A stretch of DNA of 64,000 nt from Nitrospirillum sp034653355 (GTDB taxonomy: Bacteria > Pseudomonadota > Alphaproteobacteria > Azospirillales > Azospirillaceae). The stretch is from contig NZ_JAYEER010000001.1 in the NCBI RefSeq assembly GCF_034653355.1, positions 1,364,001 through 1,428,000 of the forward strand. Direction: 5' to 3'. The notes under the pieces were generated by a model. The model was not told the origin of the DNA, did no database searches, and saw only the letters and a list, made by a program, of their open reading frames with translations. Positions 60,617 to 64,000 of the stretch are shown in pieces; the stretch's first letter is position 1; each line of letters begins with the position of its first letter. The position numbers and the translations under genes are program-made.

Positions 60617-61401
60617 GCCGCCTCCAGCCCGGTATGGAAGGACGGGTTCCACTCCAGCGCCCTGCGCTCCAGCCAGCGCGACGCGATGTCGGCCAGCTTG
60701 CCCAGCAGGGCGTAGACGATGATGCCCAGCAGCACCATGTCGGTCTGCAGGAACTCCCGCGCGTTCATGGTCATGTAGCCGATGCCGGAGGAGGCGGAGA
60801 TGGTCTCCGCCACGATCAGGGTCAGCCACATGATGCCCAGGGCGTAGCGCAGGCCCACCAGGATGGCGGGCAGGGCGCCCGGCAGGATGACGCGCAGGTA
60901 CAGGGCCACGGGCCCCAGGCCATAGACGCGCCCCATCTCCACCAGGCCCCGGTCCACCGACCGGATGCCGTGGAAGGTGTTCAGGTACATGGGGAACAGC
61001 ACGCCCACGGCCACCAGGAAGACCTTGGCCTCCTCCCCGATGCCGAACCACAGGATGACCATGGGGATGATGGCCAGGTGCGGCACGTTGCGCAGCATCT
61101 GCAGGCTGCTGTCCAGAATGTCCTCGGCCAGGGGCAGGGCGCCGTTGATCAGGCCCAGGGCGAAGCCCAGGCCGCCGCCGATGACCAGGCCCAGCACGGC
61201 GCGCTCCGCGCTGATACCGACATGGTGGGGCAGGCTGCCGTCCTTCAGCGTGGTCCAGAAGGCGACGGCGATGTCGCTGGGCGCCGGCAGCACGCGGGCC
61301 GACAGCCATCCGGCCTTGGCCGCCGCTTCCCATGCCGCCAGCAGGGCGATGGGCAGCAGCCAGGGGACCAGCCCCCGGCGCAAGGCCGTGGCCCTGGTCA
61401 T
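60613..61401 (-). CDS. ssuC: Aliphatic sulfonate ABC transporter permease (first system)
   Basis: 262 residues from the ATG at 61401, which overlaps the ssuD stop by 4 bases. The binding-protein-dependent permease fold has the EAA loop GRVYGLGPVALYLRVILPGALPAILVGLRYALGIMW. SASSGIGYMTMNAREFLQTD is typical of SsuC. Forms the membrane channel for sulfonates. Confidence 0.94.
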   Translation of the reverse strand: MTRATALRRGLVPWLLPIALLAAWEAAAKAGWLSARVLPAPSDIAVAFWTTLKDGSLPHHVGISAERAVLGLVIGGGLGFALGLINGALPLAEDILDSSLQMLRNVPHLAIIPMVILWFGIGEEAKVFLVAVGVLFPMYLNTFHGIRSVDRGLVEMGRVYGLGPVALYLRVILPGALPAILVGLRYALGIMWLTLIVAETISASSGIGYMTMNAREFLQTDMVLLGIIVYALLGKLADIASRWLERRALEWNPSFHTGLEAA

Positions 61402-62612
61402 GATGCCGACGCCTGACGCAGGGCCACGGTTTCCTTGGGCGCGGGGGGCAGCGTGTTGGCGATGCGCTCGCCGAAGGGGCCGTGGTTGGTGGCCTCGCCC
61501 TTGTCCCGGCCGTTGCCGGGGGCCAGCGGCAGCAGGGGGAAGACCAGCTCGGCGAAGCGGTAGGCTTCCTCCAGGTGCGGATAGCCGGACAGGATGAAGC
61601 TGTCGATGCCGACGGCCATGTATTCCTTCATGCGCTGGGCCACCGTTTCCGGATCGCCCACCAAGGCGGTGCCGGCACCGCCCCGCACCAGACCCACGCC
61701 GGCCCACAGGTTGGGGCTGACCTCCAGCTGGTCGCGCCGGCCACCGTGCAGCGCCTGCATGCGGGCCTGGCCCACGCTGTCCATGCGGGCGAAGGTCTTC
61801 TGCGCCTGGGCGATGGTGGCGTCGTCCACGTGCTGGATCAGCTCATCGGCGGCACGCCAGGCGGCCTCGTTGGTTTCGCGCACGATGACGTGCAGGCGGA
61901 TGCCGAAGGTCACCTTGCGGCCTTTCGCGGCGGCGGCGGCACGGACGACGGCCACCTTCTCCGCCACTTGCGCCGGCGGTTCGCCCCAGGTCAGGTATTT
62001 GTCGACCGTCTCCGCCGCCACGTCGATGCCGGCGGTCGATGATCCGCCGAAATACAGGGGCGGGTAGGGCCGTTGCAGGGAAGGGAAGAACAGCCGCCCA
62101 TCCTCGATGCGGATGTGCTTGCCTTCATAATGCACCGTCTCGCCGGCGATCAGGCGGGTCCAGACCGACAGGAATTCCCGCGTCACCTCATAGCGCTCGG
62201 TATGCGACAGGAAGATGCCGTCGCCGGCGTTCTCCACCGGGTCGCCGCCGGTGACGACATTGATCAGCAGCCGGCCGTTGGACACCCGGTCCAGGGTCGC
62301 CGCCATGCGGGCCGAGACGGTGGGCGACTGCAAGCCGGGCCGTACCGCCACCAGATAGCGCAAGCGCTCCGTCAGCGGCGCCAAGGCCGAGGCGATGACC
62401 CAGCTGTCCTCGCAACTGCGGCCGGTGGGCAGCAGCACGCCGTAATAGCCCAGGCTGTCGGCGGCCTGCGCGATCTGCTTCAGGTAATCGAAGCTGACGG
62501 CGCGGGCGCCGTGGGTGGTACCCAGGTAACGGCCATCGCCATGGGTGGGGATGAACCAGAAGACGTTCGCTTCGGTCACGGGTTCGGCGGGGGGAAGGGT
62601 GGTGTCGCTCAT
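61398..62612 (-). CDS. ssuD: FMNH2-dependent alkanesulfonate monooxygenase
   Basis: 404 residues. Cleaves the C-S bond of alkanesulfonates with FMNH2 and oxygen, releasing sulfite and an aldehyde. Recognised by FWFIPTHGDGRYLGTTHGAR, LGYYGVLLPTGRSCEDSW, LINVVTGGDPVENAGDG, PYPPLYFGGSSTAG and DSFILSGYPHLEEAYRFAE. The C-terminal 25 residues extend past the E. coli enzyme. No ssuE flavin reductase is in the window, so FMNH2 must come from another reductase. Overlaps ssuA (first system) and ssuC by 4 bases each. Confidence 0.96.
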   Translation of the reverse strand: MSDTTLPPAEPVTEANVFWFIPTHGDGRYLGTTHGARAVSFDYLKQIAQAADSLGYYGVLLPTGRSCEDSWVIASALAPLTERLRYLVAVRPGLQSPTVSARMAATLDRVSNGRLLINVVTGGDPVENAGDGIFLSHTERYEVTREFLSVWTRLIAGETVHYEGKHIRIEDGRLFFPSLQRPYPPLYFGGSSTAGIDVAAETVDKYLTWGEPPAQVAEKVAVVRAAAAAKGRKVTFGIRLHVIVRETNEAAWRAADELIQHVDDATIAQAQKTFARMDSVGQARMQALHGGRRDQLEVSPNLWAGVGLVRGGAGTALVGDPETVAQRMKEYMAVGIDSFILSGYPHLEEAYRFAELVFPLLPLAPGNGRDKGEATNHGPFGERIANTLPPAPKETVALRQASAS

Positions 62613-63574
62613 GACTTCGATCCAGGAATGGCGTCGGAGACGGTGATGGGCTTGGGGATCAGCCCCAGCTGGTGGAAGGTGTCGGCGATCTTCTGCTGGG
62701 CGGCCACGACATCGGGCGTGATGGGCTGCACGCCGTAGCCCATGCGGGCCAGGGCCGTTTCCAGCACCGGTGCCGGGATGCCCACCTGCGGGCTGAGGCG
62801 CTGGGCCACGCCCTTCTGATCGCCGCGCGAGGCGGCATCGACATCCCTCAGCGCTGCCAGGATGGCCTGCACCACCTGGGGCCGCGCCTCGTTGAAGCCG
62901 CGTTCGGCCAGGTAGAACTGGTGGTTGGACACCAGGTTGCTGCCGTCGGGGCGCACGCCGTCCACCAACACCCGCGCCTGCGTCGCGGCCGCCGCGGCGG
63001 CGTAATAGGGGTCCCAGATGACCCAGGCGTCCACGCTGCCCTGCTCGAACGCGGCGCGGGCGTCGGCCGGGGCCAGGTAGGTCGGCTGGATATCGCTGTA
63101 TTTCAGGCCCGCGTCCTCCAGCGCCTTCACCAACAGGTAATGGACGTTGGAGCCCTTGTTGAGCGCCACCTTCTTGCCCTTCAGGTCGGCCACGCTTTTC
63201 AGCGGACTGTCCTTGGGTACCAGGATGGCCTCGCCCTTGGGCGCCGCCGGTTCCACGCCGACATAGACCAGGGGGGCGCCGGCGGCCTGTGCGAAGATGG
63301 GCGGTGCCTCACCCGTGGTGCCGAAGTCCAGCGCGCCGACGTTCAACGCCTCCAGCAACTGCGGGCCGCCGGGGAATTCACGCCATTCCACGGCGATGCC
63401 TTGGGCTTTCAGCTGCTCGTCCAGCTTGCCGCTTTCCTTCAGCAGCAGCAGCGTGCCGTATTTCTGATAGCCGATGCGCACCGGCTTTTCCGCCGCGTGG
63501 GCAGCGCTGATACCCAAGCTCAGGGCTGCGGCCAGGGCCAGGCGGCAAAGGACGGAAAAGGTTTTACCCATCAT
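62609..63574 (-). CDS. ssuA: Aliphatic sulfonate substrate-binding protein (first system)
   Basis: 321 residues from the ATG at 63574 (or the next codon, also ATG, which is better spaced from GGAG). Sec signal peptide ending AAHAAEK. Mature SsuA motifs: VRIGYQKYGTLLLLKESG, WREFPGGPQLLEALNVGALDFGTTGEAPPIFAQAA, LKGKKVALNKGSNVHYLLV, DAWVIWDPYYAAA. First gene of a minus-strand operon running to the second transporter; the upstream gap is AT-rich and carries the promoter. Confidence 0.94.
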   Translation of the reverse strand: MMGKTFSVLCRLALAAALSLGISAAHAAEKPVRIGYQKYGTLLLLKESGKLDEQLKAQGIAVEWREFPGGPQLLEALNVGALDFGTTGEAPPIFAQAAGAPLVYVGVEPAAPKGEAILVPKDSPLKSVADLKGKKVALNKGSNVHYLLVKALEDAGLKYSDIQPTYLAPADARAAFEQGSVDAWVIWDPYYAAAAAATQARVLVDGVRPDGSNLVSNHQFYLAERGFNEARPQVVQAILAALRDVDAASRGDQKGVAQRLSPQVGIPAPVLETALARMGYGVQPITPDVVAAQQKIADTFHQLGLIPKPITVSDAIPGSKS

Positions 63575-63926
63575 GGTCTCCGGCAAATCCACACTTCGTG
63601 ATATGCTATTTAACGGTCAATGAGCATTATTTTACGATCTGTGTTGAGGCTAAATTAACGATATGTTGAGAGTCAATCCGCATAATTAGCTATAAAATTC
63701 TGTTAAATATGAGGCCACGCGTCATCGCGGCTTGACAGGATGGAGGCGGGATGATCACCATCCGCCCATGGTCACGACGCTGCCCCTCTGCTGCACGTAT
63801 TACGCGCCCTCCTCATAGGAGCGGCGTTGTTCGACCTTGTTGAAACGATGCCGCCGCCAAGGCGGCAATCGTTTCCCAAAAGCGGTCTCCTTCTTGGTGG
63901 CGGTCCCACCTTAGGAACACCGCTTC
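63575..63926. promoter_or_regulatory. Divergent, AT-rich regulatory region of the sulfonate cluster
   Basis: About 350 bases with no gene. 63600-63710 is strikingly AT-rich for this genome and is the likely ssu promoter (CysB/Cbl-type regulators favour such sites; none is identifiable). The 16-mer ATCCGCCCATGGTCAC at 63760-63775 is shared with the tpsB upstream region. A stable hairpin lies at 63843-63874. Confidence 0.5.
63843..63874 (+). other. Strong hairpin before the last gene
   Basis: Arms AAACGATGCCGCC and GGCGGCAATCGTTT pair over 13 bases with one bulged A and a GCCAA loop. It lies about 53 bases before the ATG at 63927. Could be a terminator of a short upstream transcript, an attenuator or a repeat element of the genome. 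Confidence 0.5.
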
Positions 63927-64000
63927 ATGGATACCTTGGATCTTCCCCGACATGACGTCCGTTCCGCCGCCCTGCAGGTGTTGCGGGCGCGCGGCTTCAT
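63927..64000 (+). CDS. Start of a gene cut off by the window edge
   Basis: Reads MDTLDLPRHDVRSAALQVLRARGFI and then leaves the window. There are too few residues to assign a family. It is divergent from the sulfonate operon across the AT-rich gap, so it could be co-regulated with it. Confidence 0.45.
   Translation, partial: MDTLDLPRHDVRSAALQVLRARGF

Noticed and set aside
63927..64000. Assignment of the edge gene as tyrosyl-tRNA synthetase from the motif RGFI
   Set aside because: Twenty-five residues with one short similarity are not enough for a functional name.

Overview
The window looks like a chromosome segment of a high-GC alphaproteobacterium, most likely Rhodospirillales/Azospirillaceae (Azospirillum, Nitrospirillum or a relative). 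This is inferred from the 16S sequence, the 16S-tRNA-Ile-tRNA-Ala-23S-5S-tRNA-fMet operon order, the codon use and two promoters resembling the alphaproteobacterial sigma-EcfG consensus. No database search was possible, so the genus is an inference.

Layout. 0-1.9 kb: AraC-type regulator, decayed phage-type integrase and tRNA-Glu, apparently the edge of an old tRNA-integrated element. 2.6-7.9 kb: complete rRNA operon ending in tRNA-fMet and a terminator, followed by an IS630 transposase remnant. 8.8-26.0 kb: two-partner-secretion locus with a TpsB transporter, a giant TpsA-like exoprotein (about 4,577 residues when reconstructed) and a translationally overlapping TPR-glycosyltransferase that may modify it. 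The exoprotein has a TPS domain, GLUG repeats, an array of 22 near-identical 81-residue MBG-type repeats and a Ser/Thr-rich tail. 26.1-31.3 kb: six tightly packed minus-strand genes (thermostable-hemolysin-like protein, AMP-forming ligase, heme-oxygenase-like diiron protein, SDR, periplasmic TPR protein, methyltransferase), which I read as an uncharacterised small-molecule pathway. 31.4-35.5 kb: response regulator, porin, PstS-like protein and histidine kinase in one overlapping operon just upstream of the six-gene cluster.

35.6-44.4 kb: EF-hand mini-protein, serine acetyltransferase, MFS transporter, a stress-type group (DUF3775, YciE/YciF-like protein, trehalose-6-phosphate synthase) and membrane PQQ glucose dehydrogenase. 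44.4-49.6 kb: EmrA-EmrB-outer-membrane-factor efflux operon with a divergent TetR regulator. 49.6-55.6 kb: alpha/beta hydrolase, FCD-type GntR regulator, enoyl-CoA hydratase, two small proteins, an AAHS-type MFS transporter and branched-chain aminotransferase. 55.6-63.6 kb: sulfonate utilisation cluster with two complete SsuABC-type transporters, SsuD monooxygenase and a flavoprotein. A gene truncated by the window edge begins at 63,927.

A recurring feature is single-base frame disruption. Five otherwise intact or reconstructable reading frames (tpsA twice, histidine kinase, glucose dehydrogenase, emrB) each lose one base in a G/C run, and the MBG array carries exactly six one-base insertions. 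The pattern is more typical of residual long-read consensus error than of gene decay, so these genes are annotated as probably intact in the organism.
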